Source of the DNA: Helicobacter sp.
GTDB lineage: Bacteria > Campylobacterota > Campylobacteria > Campylobacterales > Helicobacteraceae
Reading direction: 5' to 3'
DNA length: 40,470 nucleotides
Assembly: GCA_022511145.1 (NCBI GenBank)
Contig: JAFLSC010000018.1
Span: 1-40,470, forward strand
Shown here: positions 1 to 8,876 of the stretch, piece by piece
Layout: the number at the start of each line of letters is the position of its first letter
Numbering within the stretch: the first letter of the stretch is position 1
Notes under the pieces: generated by a model
Database searches by the model: none
The model's input: only the letters and a program-made list of their open reading frames with translations
Told to the model about the DNA's origin: nothing
Position numbers and translations under genes: made by a program

Positions 1-120
1 TTCAGATGTGGTAAAGTAGGACGGTGCGGAGATGAGAATGTAAAGAGGGAAATAATGACTGCTTGTGCTGCTTGTGTTTTAAATAATAGTTTGTTTGTTA
101 AATCTCTTAATAAATTTTAG
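1..120 (+). CDS. C-terminal fragment of an unidentified Cys-rich protein
   Basis: Frame 1 is open from the window edge to a TAG at 118-120 and gives a 39-residue tail with four cysteines (C3, C9, C22, C25) and the string TACAACVLNNSLF. I do not recognise the family. The 5' part lies outside the window, so the length and start are unknown. The frame has no internal stops, while the opposite strand is full of stops; that is modest support for coding. It ends 162 bases before the restriction-modification gene, so it probably marks the flank of that accessory locus. Confidence 0.45.
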   Translation, partial: FRCGKVGRCGDENVKREIMTACAACVLNNSLFVKSLNKF

Positions 121-282
121 TATTGCTAGTGTGAATTGTATCCTAAAGACTTGCTGTTTATGGTGTTGGTAATGCTATGATTTAAAATGGAATTGAGGAT
201 TTTTTAAATTTATTTTTTAAGATTTATGGCTTAAATACAAATTTTAATTTTGCTATAATAATTCAAGAAAAAAGGAGCAAAA

Positions 283-3200
283 ATGGAATTTGAGCTAATT
301 TCACTTCAAAGTTTTATAGAGAAAAGCCCTAACACAAAGGATTTTGAGGGTTTTAAGGAGAAAGTGCAAGAGTATCTAGCAAATTTTGAATCCCAAAAAA
401 ACCAAAACGAACCCGCCATTGTTCCAAATGTTTTAGCTCCATTTTTGCAAGGTTTAGGCTTTAAGACACATTCAAGCTATAAACAAAAAGGCAATAGCGA
501 GATTGACCTCGCCTTGCTTAAAGATAATCAAGTTGAAGTCATCATCGAAGCCAAAGAGCCAGATTCTAAAGATTTTTTTAGCAAAGAAAATCCAAACTGC
601 AAAGCCCTACACCAGTGCATTTTGTATTACTTGCGAGAGCGAGAAAAAGGCAATATCAATCTTAATTTTATCATCATTACAAATTTTTATGAATTTTATG
701 TGTTTAGGGCGGCAGAATTTAAAAGATATTTTTACAAAAACAAAAGCATTGACAATCTCTATAAAATCCTTAATCAAAAAGGCTCTCAAGTTGAAAATCA
801 AACAGAATTTTACATCGAGCTTTCAAATATTCTTAGCAAAGATTTTAGGGGTGATAGAGAGGAGAATCTTTTTAATATCACCCTTAAAGGCACATATTTT
901 GACCTCCGCAATGCCTTGCAAAGCACCACACACAATGCTAAACAAGATTCTGCACCAAATCCCGCCCAAAGCACCAAGCAAGATGATACAGAGCTTAAAA
1001 TCATCGCTCACATTTTAAGCAAAGCCTTTTTACACAATGAGATTCAAAAAGACACAAACGCCCTCAACAAAGGCTTTTATAATGAGCTTTTGCATATTTT
1101 GGGGCTAGAAGAATTTAAACAAAATAATAAAACTCTCATTAAATTTGATACACAAAAAAATAGCTTTGCAACAATGATTTACAAAAAGCTCAAAGATTCT
1201 CCCCATAATAAAAGCGATGAGGAGGCAGAGGAATCCACGATGAGCCATATCATCATTTGGCTTAATCGTGTGTTGTTTCTCAAACTCATTGAGGCAAATT
1301 TGCTTAGCTTTAATGACAACAACGAAAGCCTAAGATTCCTCACAAGCAAGAAAATTACGCGTTTTAGTCAGCTAAGCCACCTCTTTTTTGAGGTTTTAGC
1401 TAAAGACTATACCCAAAGGGGCGAGGATAGGGGATTTGCTTTCCTGCCCTATCTTAACTCCTCGCTTTTTATGTATGATGAAGCAAAAGAGCCACTCAAA
1501 ATCAGTGAGCTTGATAGCGATTTATGTATAGAGCTTTTTACAACAAGCATTTTAAAAAAGCAAGGAGAGCTAGAATCTAGCACTCATTCAATGAAATTTT
1601 TGAGCTACCTCTTTGATTTTTTGGCAAGTTATGATTTTGGTAAAAGTCCTCAAAATAAAGAAAATAAAGAGCAGGAGACAAAAGAACTGATTAATTCTAG
1701 CGTTTTGGGCAGTGTGTTTGAAAAGCTCAATGGCTATAAAGAGGGGAGTTTCTACACGCCGAGTTTTATTACAAGCTATATGTGCAAAGAGGCATTACAA
1801 AAAATCGTGTGTGAGAAGTTTAATGCAAAATTTGGCTACAAAATTCAAAACTTAAAAGAGCTTAGAACACAAATTGATAGAAATTTTGCACAACACGAAA
1901 ATGACTTTAAAGCCCTTTTAAAAAGCATAAAAATTTGCGACCCCGCTGTGGGGAGCGGGCATTTTCTTGTCTCGGCTCTTAATGAGATGATTTATATCTA
2001 TCACGCACTAGGACTTTTAGGCTTTGCGTATAAAGATTTTAGCCTAAAGAGCGATGAAATTCACATTATTACTAAAGATTCTAAGCCTTTTATTTATAAA
2101 AGAAGTGATGATGAAAACCACCAAATAGAGCAAAAACTTTTTGCCCTCAAAAAAGATATTATCGAAAACAATCTCTTTGGCGTGGATATTAACCCAAATT
2201 CTTGCGAGATTGCTAGGCTACGCCTATGGATAGAGTTACTCAAACATAGCTATTATGTGGATTTTACAGATAAACACACACATAAGCTTGAAACTCTACC
2301 AAATATCGATATAAATATTAAATGTGGCAATTCGTTGGTGTCTTATTTTGGCATCAACCAAAGTCTTACTCATTATCCTAATATCAAGCAAAAAATGCAA
2401 GAGTATAAAAATATAGTTAAAGACTATAAAGAGGGATTTTATGAAAACAAAATGCAAATTGATTCTAAAATCAAAGATTTGCTTGAGACTTTTAGAAATT
2501 TTTGTTTCAAAGATAAATTCAAAAAAGAAGTTAAAGCTTTTGAGGTAAAATGTGAGAATTATTCTGCAAAATATGGTAATTATCTTGCAAAAGATGATAA
2601 AAATTTAGCAGTCTTTGTCTCTCAAAGAATGTTTGTTGATGATTTTGATGAAAGCGAGGCTTTAAAAGCCTTTGGAGCTCTCAAAAAATCTTTTGATGAG
2701 CTTTTCAATCTTAACTCAAACAAGCCTTTTGAATGGCGTTTTGCATTCCCTGAAGTGCTAGATGATGAGGGAAATTTTGTAGGCTTTGATTTAGTCATTG
2801 GCAATCCACCTTATGGCGTGGAATTAAGCAAAGAGGAAAGAGAAAAATATAAAAATATTTATAAAACTTCAAATACCGATACTGCCGCACTTTTTATACT
2901 TTTTAGTGATAAGATTCTCGCTCCAAATGGTATAAATGCTTTTATTGTCCCCAAAGCTTTAACATTTGCAAGTAATTGGGAGGAAATTCGAAATTTGCTT
3001 TATGATGATTTTTCGCATATTATTGATTGCGGGAGAGCTTGGAGCTATGTTTTGCTTGAAATGATAATTTTTTTAAGGCAGAAGCAGATACCAACAAAAA
3101 CTTATTTGAACGCATTTTTAAATAAAGATGGGGCGTTGCAAAATATATTTACGATAGAAAAAACTCAATGTAAAACATTTGGATTTTATCTTAATGATTT

Positions 3201-3885
3201 GGAAAAAGAAAAGCTAGACTTAGGATTAAAGATAAAGAAAAATAATCAATTTTCTTTAGCAGATTGTGGGGAAAATATTTGGGGAGATGTTTTTTATTCT
3301 CACATTAAATCAAGCGAAGATGATTTTATAGTTTTGGGTGGCAAAGAGATTCAAAGGTATTTTATAAATGGAGAAAAAGGATATATATCTAAGGAAATAA
3401 AAACAAGCAATAAAGCAAATATTAAAAATAATAGCGTTTTAGTGCAAAGACTCATTGCCCATATTGAAAAACCCTATCCGCATATAAAAATGACAGGAAC
3501 TATTCCTTTAGGAATTAATTTATCTCGTTATAAAATAGTAAATACTATTCATCAAATTATATGCAACAAAGATATATCTAATCGTTATATTTTGGGGCTT
3601 TTGCATTCTAAATTTTTAAATTGGTATTGTTATTATTTTGTGTTTGCTAAAGCTATAAGAAGTTTTCAGCTTTCAAATGAAATGGCAAAGAGAATCCCTA
3701 TCCCCAAAATCAATAAACAAAATCAAAAATTAGTAAATCAAATCATCGCTTTAGTTGATGAAATTTTAAAATCTAAAGCAAAAGATACTAAAGCAGACAC
3801 TTCTCCCCTAGAAAACCAAATCGATAATTTAGTTTATAAGTTGTATAATCTAACTAAAGAGGAAGTTAAAATAATAGAGGGTTAA
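283..3885 (+). CDS. Type IIG restriction-modification enzyme (Eco57I-like, nuclease and N6-adenine methyltransferase in one chain)
   Basis: This 1200-residue protein has the layout of single-polypeptide type IIG enzymes. Residues about 60-95 carry a PD-(D/E)XK-like nuclease core (E73-I-D75, then E89-A-K91). SAM-binding motif I, DPAVGSGHF, lies at 553-561 and the adenine-methyltransferase motif IV, NPPY, at 841-844. The last 300 or so residues resemble a TaqI-type target-recognition region and look more AT-rich than the catalytic part, as is common for exchanged recognition domains. Start choice: ATG at 283 follows AAAGGAGC at a good distance. Family knowledge says such enzymes methylate one strand of an asymmetric site and cut at a distance; the site here cannot be read from sequence. 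It is separated by one base from the pentapeptide-repeat gene, so the two are probably co-transcribed. No frameshift is visible, so it may be active. Confidence 0.9.
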   Translation: MEFELISLQSFIEKSPNTKDFEGFKEKVQEYLANFESQKNQNEPAIVPNVLAPFLQGLGFKTHSSYKQKGNSEIDLALLKDNQVEVIIEAKEPDSKDFFSKENPNCKALHQCILYYLREREKGNINLNFIIITNFYEFYVFRAAEFKRYFYKNKSIDNLYKILNQKGSQVENQTEFYIELSNILSKDFRGDREENLFNITLKGTYFDLRNALQSTTHNAKQDSAPNPAQSTKQDDTELKIIAHILSKAFLHNEIQKDTNALNKGFYNELLHILGLEEFKQNNKTLIKFDTQKNSFATMIYKKLKDSPHNKSDEEAEESTMSHIIIWLNRVLFLKLIEANLLSFNDNNESLRFLTSKKITRFSQLSHLFFEVLAKDYTQRGEDRGFAFLPYLNSSLFMYDEAKEPLKISELDSDLCIELFTTSILKKQGELESSTHSMKFLSYLFDFLASYDFGKSPQNKENKEQETKELINSSVLGSVFEKLNGYKEGSFYTPSFITSYMCKEALQKIVCEKFNAKFGYKIQNLKELRTQIDRNFAQHENDFKALLKSIKICDPAVGSGHFLVSALNEMIYIYHALGLLGFAYKDFSLKSDEIHIITKDSKPFIYKRSDDENHQIEQKLFALKKDIIENNLFGVDINPNSCEIARLRLWIELLKHSYYVDFTDKHTHKLETLPNIDINIKCGNSLVSYFGINQSLTHYPNIKQKMQEYKNIVKDYKEGFYENKMQIDSKIKDLLETFRNFCFKDKFKKEVKAFEVKCENYSAKYGNYLAKDDKNLAVFVSQRMFVDDFDESEALKAFGALKKSFDELFNLNSNKPFEWRFAFPEVLDDEGNFVGFDLVIGNPPYGVELSKEEREKYKNIYKTSNTDTAALFILFSDKILAPNGINAFIVPKALTFASNWEEIRNLLYDDFSHIIDCGRAWSYVLLEMIIFLRQKQIPTKTYLNAFLNKDGALQNIFTIEKTQCKTFGFYLNDLEKEKLDLGLKIKKNNQFSLADCGENIWGDVFYSHIKSSEDDFIVLGGKEIQRYFINGEKGYISKEIKTSNKANIKNNSVLVQRLIAHIEKPYPHIKMTGTIPLGINLSRYKIVNTIHQIICNKDISNRYILGLLHSKFLNWYCYYFVFAKAIRSFQLSNEMAKRIPIPKINKQNQKLVNQIIALVDEILKSKAKDTKADTSPLENQIDNLVYKLYNLTKEEVKIIEG

Positions 3886-3886
3886 A

Positions 3887-5335
3887 ATGACAGATTCAAA
3901 ATTCAACATAGAATCTATAGCAAACAAACTCGGGATAGATAAACAATTTATTAAAGGATACAAAACAACAGAGGGAATTGCTTACGAAATTTCAGGAAAT
4001 ACAGATAAAAAACTAGAAATACCAAAACAGCTAACAACGGAGTTACCGCAAAATTTTCATTTAGAATTTAGGCATTGTATATTTACACAAGAAATAATAA
4101 TATTTGATTGTAATATCTCTAAAAATATTACCTTTGTAGATTGTGTTTTTAGAAAGGTTTTAAATTTTTCACTAAGCACATTTAATAACGATATAGAATT
4201 TTTTAATGTTAAATTAGAAAATAATATTGATTGTGAGAAATGTCAATTTAAAGCAAATTTAAAATTTTTTGGAGTGGATAATATAAAAGTAAATTTTAAA
4301 AATACTATTTTTAAGGAAAGAGTTTATTTTGGAAAAGAAATTGACGATAAAAATACAGAAAAATCAAATAGTTTTGGAAGTTGCGGTTTTGAAATTGCTA
4401 TATTTTTAAATTGTCAATTTTTTAGTGAAGCCTATTTTAAAAATAATGAATTTAAACAAGCATTTTTTCAAAACTCTAAGTTTAAAGATAATATCTATTT
4501 CAACAATTCTCATTTTTGTGAATATGCTGATTTTTGCAAATGCGAGTTTGAAAAAGTTGCTTGTTTTTATGGAGTAGATTTTAAGAAAACTCCAAATTTT
4601 TCTCAAGCTATTTTTAAAGGAAATTTGAATCTTATTAATGCAAAATTAAATTTTGATTTTGAGGATTTGAATAAGAGAATAAATCAAGAATATAACGCAT
4701 ATGAAAATCAAAGAACAAGGAAAGAAGCAGGTGTTATCCCAAATTTATATAAAGAAAAACCTTTAGAGAGTTTTGCAAACGATTTTAGAGATTCTTTTAG
4801 AATTTTTAAAAATGCCTTGATAAAAGATAATAATCTTTTGGAAGCATCTAAATATCATAAATTTGAGCTTTATGCTAAAGAAATAGAGTTAGAAAATAAA
4901 CAACCCCAAAAATTTTCAAAAGATTGGATAGATAAATGGGTTTTAGTATTTTATCGCATACTTTGCGACCACCATACAAATTTAATTTCAAATTTAAAAT
5001 GGCTTGTTTGGCTTATAGCTTTATACTCTATACTTTTGGGTAAGCTTCCATTATTCATTTGGTTCCCTTGTTTAATGCTTTTTATATGTTTAGCACCTTT
5101 GGTTTATTTTTTAAAAGATAAGAATGGAATTTTTGTCTCTCAAATAATTAGCGTAGTTATAATCTTATGTGTGATTTTTCAAGAACCTAAAAATATTTTT
5201 GGGATAGCGGGATTATTTACTAGCGATTTAAATTGGTGGCAAAATTTTATCACTGCTGTTTATACTATTTTAATAGCATTAGTCCTTTTCTCCTTCCAAA
5301 AAACCGCTCGTAAAAACTCTATTGTGCCAAGTTAA
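3887..5335 (+). CDS. Pentapeptide-repeat protein with C-terminal membrane segments
   Basis: The 482-residue product has an N-terminal part of about 270 residues with repeated F/L-centred pentapeptide-like units (for example CQFKA, SKFKD, CEFEK, AIFKG), expected to form a right-handed beta-helix. A helical linker follows (about 290-345, FRDSFRIFKNALIKDNN type), then four hydrophobic stretches near 370-409 (two), 415-431 and 454-470. It ends in QKTARKNSIVPS. No signal peptide is seen, so the repeat part is probably cytoplasmic and tethered to the inner membrane. The ATG lies one base after the stop of the type IIG gene and its ribosome-binding sequence lies in that gene's tail, which indicates translational coupling. 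Family members occur variably in Campylobacter and Helicobacter; their function is unknown to me. A protective or signalling role tied to the restriction enzyme is only inference. Confidence 0.8.
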   Translation: MTDSKFNIESIANKLGIDKQFIKGYKTTEGIAYEISGNTDKKLEIPKQLTTELPQNFHLEFRHCIFTQEIIIFDCNISKNITFVDCVFRKVLNFSLSTFNNDIEFFNVKLENNIDCEKCQFKANLKFFGVDNIKVNFKNTIFKERVYFGKEIDDKNTEKSNSFGSCGFEIAIFLNCQFFSEAYFKNNEFKQAFFQNSKFKDNIYFNNSHFCEYADFCKCEFEKVACFYGVDFKKTPNFSQAIFKGNLNLINAKLNFDFEDLNKRINQEYNAYENQRTRKEAGVIPNLYKEKPLESFANDFRDSFRIFKNALIKDNNLLEASKYHKFELYAKEIELENKQPQKFSKDWIDKWVLVFYRILCDHHTNLISNLKWLVWLIALYSILLGKLPLFIWFPCLMLFICLAPLVYFLKDKNGIFVSQIISVVIILCVIFQEPKNIFGIAGLFTSDLNWWQNFITAVYTILIALVLFSFQKTARKNSIVPS

Positions 5336-5347
5336 AAAGGAATTTTA

Positions 5348-5452
5348 ATGTTTAAAATTAAAAACATTACCCATATCGTGCTAACCACGCAGAATCTCCA
5401 AAAATTAAACAAAATTACTAAAAATTCGCATAAAGTCAATATTTATGCCTAA
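5348..5452 (+). pseudogene. Remnant of a VOC/glyoxalase-fold gene
   Basis: A 34-codon frame opens with MFKIKNITHIVLTTQNLQK, which matches the usual beginning of VOC (glyoxalase/bleomycin-resistance) proteins (xxIDHIVLTTxDLEK). The remainder ends HKVNIYA, resembling the later element GxQKINLH of the same family. About 20-25 family residues between these two elements are missing, and everything after them is gone. A ribosome-binding sequence (AAAAGGA) still precedes the ATG. The family normally has about 130 residues, so this is best read as an internally deleted, truncated relic. It overlaps the 3' end of the opposite-strand RND gene by four bases. Confidence 0.55.
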
Positions 5453-8400
5453 TCCCACCCCAAAGCTTCGCGTTTTCTTTGCAGCCATTCACTAAAATTA
5501 GCGAGATACATATAAAATAGGGGGATAAAAAAGACGGCTAAAAAAGTAGCTGCTAACATACCGCCAAGCACCCCTGTGGCGATAGAATGCCGACTTAGGC
5601 TTCCTGCCCCGCTACTAATAGCTAGAGGTAAAACCCCGATACTAAAGGCTAAAGAAGTCATTACAATCGGGCGGAATCGAAGTTTTGCAGCATTAATGGC
5701 TGCCTCAATGATACTTTTTCCTTCTTGTTCTCTCAAATGCGTGGCAAATTCCACAATCAAAATGGCATTTTTGGCTGAAAGGGCGATGAGGACGAGTAAG
5801 CCCACTTGAAAATAAATATCATTTTCTAAGCCTCTCAAAAAGGTTGCTAAAATCGCTCCAAAAAGGGCAAAAGGGATTACACTAAGCACACACAAAGGCA
5901 TAAGCCAACGCTCATATTGAGCCACTAAAATCAAAAAAACAAAAACAAGCCCAAAGATAAAGGCGATTGTGCCGCTAGATTGACTTACTTTTTCTTGATA
6001 AGTCGCACCCGAATAAGCAATATCATAGCTTGGTGGCAAAATCTCTTTTGCAATCTCTTCAATCGCTTTTATTGTATCACCACTTGAGTAGCCATCATTA
6101 GGATAGCCGATAATTTGGGCAGCAGGAAAAAGATTAAAACGATTGACAATCTCCGCTCCTGTGGTGTATTGGAATTTCAAAAGTGAGCTTAGAGGGATAA
6201 AATCCCCGTCTTTAGAGGTAACAAAGACTTTGCTTAAATCCTCCGGAGATTGTCTGAAATCTTGTTGAGATTGGGCTATCACCCTAAAAGTGCGGTTAAA
6301 AAGCTCAAAATTATTGATATAATAGCTCCCAAAGGTAACTTGCATTGTTCTAAACACATCATTAATATTCACATTAAGAGAAGCGGCTTTTTCTCTATCC
6401 AAATCAAGCGTAACTTGTGGTGTGTCAATAGCTAAATTCGTAAAAGCGTGCCGAATCTCTTTGCGTTTGAGGGCTTCTTGCACCATTAAATTTGTGTATT
6501 TTTTTAGCTCCTCTAGGCTTCCACCCTCTTTGCTTTGGACATAGACATTGACTCCACTTGAATCTAACCCGATGATTGTGGGTGTTGGCGTGAGGATAAA
6601 ACGAGCATTAGGGTAGCCTTGTAATTCCTCTGTCATTGTTTGGATAAAAGCCTTATCACTTTGTGAGTCTTCTTTCCGCTTGCTCCAATCAATGAGACGA
6701 TGAAATCCCGAGCCACTGCTACTTTTTAGCCCTCCAGAGAGTTGGCTAAATCCGATAATTGTCGTCATCTCCGCAACCAAAGGATTTTTCTCCAAAATCG
6801 CAATCAAATCTTTTTGCACTTGGGCGGTGCGAGAGAGTGAAGCTCCCTCGGGTAAGATAGTGTGAATTTGCACCATTCCCATATCTTCAGTTGGCACAAG
6901 GGAGTGTGATACTCTGCCAAAAAGGTCATAGGTTACAAAAATCATTCCTCCCAAAAGCAAAATAAAGAGCAATCCCCTTTTTAAGACTTTTGCTACTTGC
7001 GAAGAAAATTTGAGTGTGAGGGATTCAAAAAATTCATCAAATTTTCTTACCCAGTAAAAAGGTTTTGTGGGCGTTTTTTTCAAAAACATTGCACAAAGGC
7101 TAGGTGTCAGCGTCAAAGCCACACCGCCTGAAATCCAAACAGAAATAGCAATCGTGATAGCAAACTGCCGATAAATCTCCCCGCTAAATCCACCCATAAA
7201 AGCCACAGGGATAAAAACCGCACTCAAAACAAGCACAATCGCAATTACCGGCGAGGTAATCTCCTGCATTGATTTGATTGTGGCTTCTTTGGCATTAAGA
7301 TTTTCTTGGTGCATAATGCGTTCAACATTTTCAATCACAATAATCGCATCATCAACCACAATCCCAATCGCCAAAATAAGTCCAAAAAGTGTTAAGAGAT
7401 TGATAGTAAAGCCAAAAAGATAAAGCCCGACAAAAGTCCCTATCAAAGAAACCGGAATCGCAATGCAAGGGATAATAGTTGCCCTAAGATTCCCTAAAAA
7501 CAAATAAATAATAAAAACAACGAGAATAATAGCCTCAACAAAGGTTTTCATTACCTCTTTCATTGATTGCACGATAAATTCTGTGGGGCGGAAAGGATTA
7601 GAGTATTTGACACCTTCGGGAAATTTGAGGGCTAGCCGTTCCATAGTTTTTTGGATATTATTGCTGACTTCAAGAATGTTGGCATTAGGCTGCATTGTGA
7701 TTCTAATAGGAATTGAAGGTGTGCTGTTATAAAAGTAAGAAGTAAGGTATTCTTGAGCACCTAATTCTACTTTAGCAACATCTCTAAGTCTTAAAGTAGA
7801 GCCATCAGGATTTGCCTTAATGATGATATTTTCAAATTCTTCTGGCGTGGTAAATAAGCCTTTAGTTACGATTGTGTAGGTTAAATCACTCTGTGCGAGC
7901 GGCTCTGTCCCAAATTTTCCGGGAGCAAATTGTGAATTTTGCTCTTGGACTTTATCAAGCACTTCAAGGGGAGTAAGATTATAGAGAGCAAGTTTATCAG
8001 GATAGAGCCAAATCCGCATTGCATAATCCGAGCGTCCCCACAAATCCACATCGCCGATTCCTTTGATTCTTTTAAGCTCATCAATCACATTTAAAATCGC
8101 ATAGTTTGCTAGATAAAGCTGGGAATGCTGGGGATTTTCTGAATAGATATGATACATACCCACCACTGCAGTAGAGCGTTTGCGGACGGTGATTCCTAGC
8201 CTTTGCACTTCACTAGGAAGCTGGCTTAATACGGCTTGAACGCGGTTATTGACATTCACAACTGCCATATCAGGATTAGCACTATTATTGAAAAACACGC
8301 TCAAATTCATCGTGCCACTAGAAGAAGTCGAGGTGCTAATATAAATCATATCTTCCACACCATTAATGCTGTTTTCAAGGATACTTGCGACACTTGTTGA

Positions 8401-8574
8401 GATTGTTTGGGCATTTGCACCCGGGTAGTTTGCCTGCACGACAACTTGCGTAGGAACAAGTTTAGGGTATTGCTCAATAGGGAGATTAAAAAGACATAAT
8501 AAACCTGCAATCACAACAATAATGGAAATAACGGCACTAAAAGCCGGACGATTAATAAAAAATTTCGAAAACAT
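5449..8574 (-). CDS. cmeB: RND multidrug efflux transporter (HAE1/AcrB-CmeB family)
   Basis: The 1041-residue inner-membrane pump exchanges protons for drugs and normally works with a periplasmic adaptor and an outer-membrane channel. Seen here: the family's opening [15 protein letters not shown], the porter signature near residues 45-110, the proton-relay pair in [14 protein letters not shown] in the fourth membrane helix, and the relay lysine in [13 protein letters not shown] near the C terminus. Length is normal for the family. Start: ATG at 8574 has only a weak ribosome-binding sequence (TAAAG). No adaptor (cmeA/hefB-like) or outer-membrane (cmeC/hefA-like) gene is adjacent: a methyl-accepting protein diverges upstream and the next gene downstream is on the other strand. 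The symbol is by homology; hefC or acrB would be equally defensible. Confidence 0.9.
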   Translation of the reverse strand: MFSKFFINRPAFSAVISIIVVIAGLLCLFNLPIEQYPKLVPTQVVVQANYPGANAQTISTSVASILENSINGVEDMIYISTSTSSSGTMNLSVFFNNSANPDMAVVNVNNRVQAVLSQLPSEVQRLGITVRKRSTAVVGMYHIYSENPQHSQLYLANYAILNVIDELKRIKGIGDVDLWGRSDYAMRIWLYPDKLALYNLTPLEVLDKVQEQNSQFAPGKFGTEPLAQSDLTYTIVTKGLFTTPEEFENIIIKANPDGSTLRLRDVAKVELGAQEYLTSYFYNSTPSIPIRITMQPNANILEVSNNIQKTMERLALKFPEGVKYSNPFRPTEFIVQSMKEVMKTFVEAIILVVFIIYLFLGNLRATIIPCIAIPVSLIGTFVGLYLFGFTINLLTLFGLILAIGIVVDDAIIVIENVERIMHQENLNAKEATIKSMQEITSPVIAIVLVLSAVFIPVAFMGGFSGEIYRQFAITIAISVWISGGVALTLTPSLCAMFLKKTPTKPFYWVRKFDEFFESLTLKFSSQVAKVLKRGLLFILLLGGMIFVTYDLFGRVSHSLVPTEDMGMVQIHTILPEGASLSRTAQVQKDLIAILEKNPLVAEMTTIIGFSQLSGGLKSSSGSGFHRLIDWSKRKEDSQSDKAFIQTMTEELQGYPNARFILTPTPTIIGLDSSGVNVYVQSKEGGSLEELKKYTNLMVQEALKRKEIRHAFTNLAIDTPQVTLDLDREKAASLNVNINDVFRTMQVTFGSYYINNFELFNRTFRVIAQSQQDFRQSPEDLSKVFVTSKDGDFIPLSSLLKFQYTTGAEIVNRFNLFPAAQIIGYPNDGYSSGDTIKAIEEIAKEILPPSYDIAYSGATYQEKVSQSSGTIAFIFGLVFVFLILVAQYERWLMPLCVLSVIPFALFGAILATFLRGLENDIYFQVGLLVLIALSAKNAILIVEFATHLREQEGKSIIEAAINAAKLRFRPIVMTSLAFSIGVLPLAISSGAGSLSRHSIATGVLGGMLAATFLAVFFIPLFYMYLANFSEWLQRKREALGWD

Positions 8575-8811
8575 TAAAAACTTTAAAATATCAAGATTAT
8601 TTTTTCAATTAAAGCCATTTTTTGCTTTCTTTTCAATAAATTTTTAGAATAAAGCGTTTTTTTGAGGAATTGCTCGGTTTTAATTTTGTTACTTTTATGA
8701 TTTAATCAATCTTTATTATTTTTCAATGAGAAAAATTTATTTTGTGATATTGCAATCTTATTCCCTAAAAAACTAATGTGAAACAAAAAGTAAATTTAAG
8801 CTTGTTTATTA

Positions 8812-8817
8812 TATAAT
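8812..8817 (+). promoter_or_regulatory. Putative -10 element of the chemoreceptor promoter
   Basis: TATAAT within TTATTATATAATCTC matches the sigma-70 -10 consensus. Transcription would begin near 8824, giving a leader of about 53 bases that includes the poly-G run. As often in Helicobacter, no good -35 hexamer is apparent. Confidence 0.5.
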
Positions 8818-8861
8818 CTCTAACAAAAATTTCTAAATCCTCTTAAATGCTTTGATTTTTA

Positions 8862-8873
8862 GGGGGGGGGGGG
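8862..8873 (+). repeat. Homopolymeric G12 tract in the chemoreceptor ribosome-binding site
   Basis: Twelve consecutive G residues are followed by AGA and the ATG at 8877, so the tract itself supplies the Shine-Dalgarno sequence. Tracts of eight or more G/C are typical phase-variation sites in Campylobacter and Helicobacter. Here the tract lies before the start codon in the 5' leader, so length change would alter initiation efficiency or local RNA structure rather than reading frame. Confidence 0.8.
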
Positions 8874-8876
8874 AGA

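Larger units (their letters stand above)
8575..8876. other. Divergent intergenic region between the RND pump and the chemoreceptor
   Basis: About 300 AT-rich bases with no credible gene. It should hold promoters for both flanking genes. On the plus strand I see a clear -10 (TATAAT, 8812-8817) and a 12-G run just before the chemoreceptor start. No regulator-type inverted repeat such as a TetR/CmeR operator was obvious to me. Confidence 0.6.

Noticed and set aside
503..1018. 171-codon frame inside the R-M gene
   Set aside because: It overlaps the type IIG reading frame in another phase, lies within a continuous gene with clear nuclease motifs, and has no family pattern.
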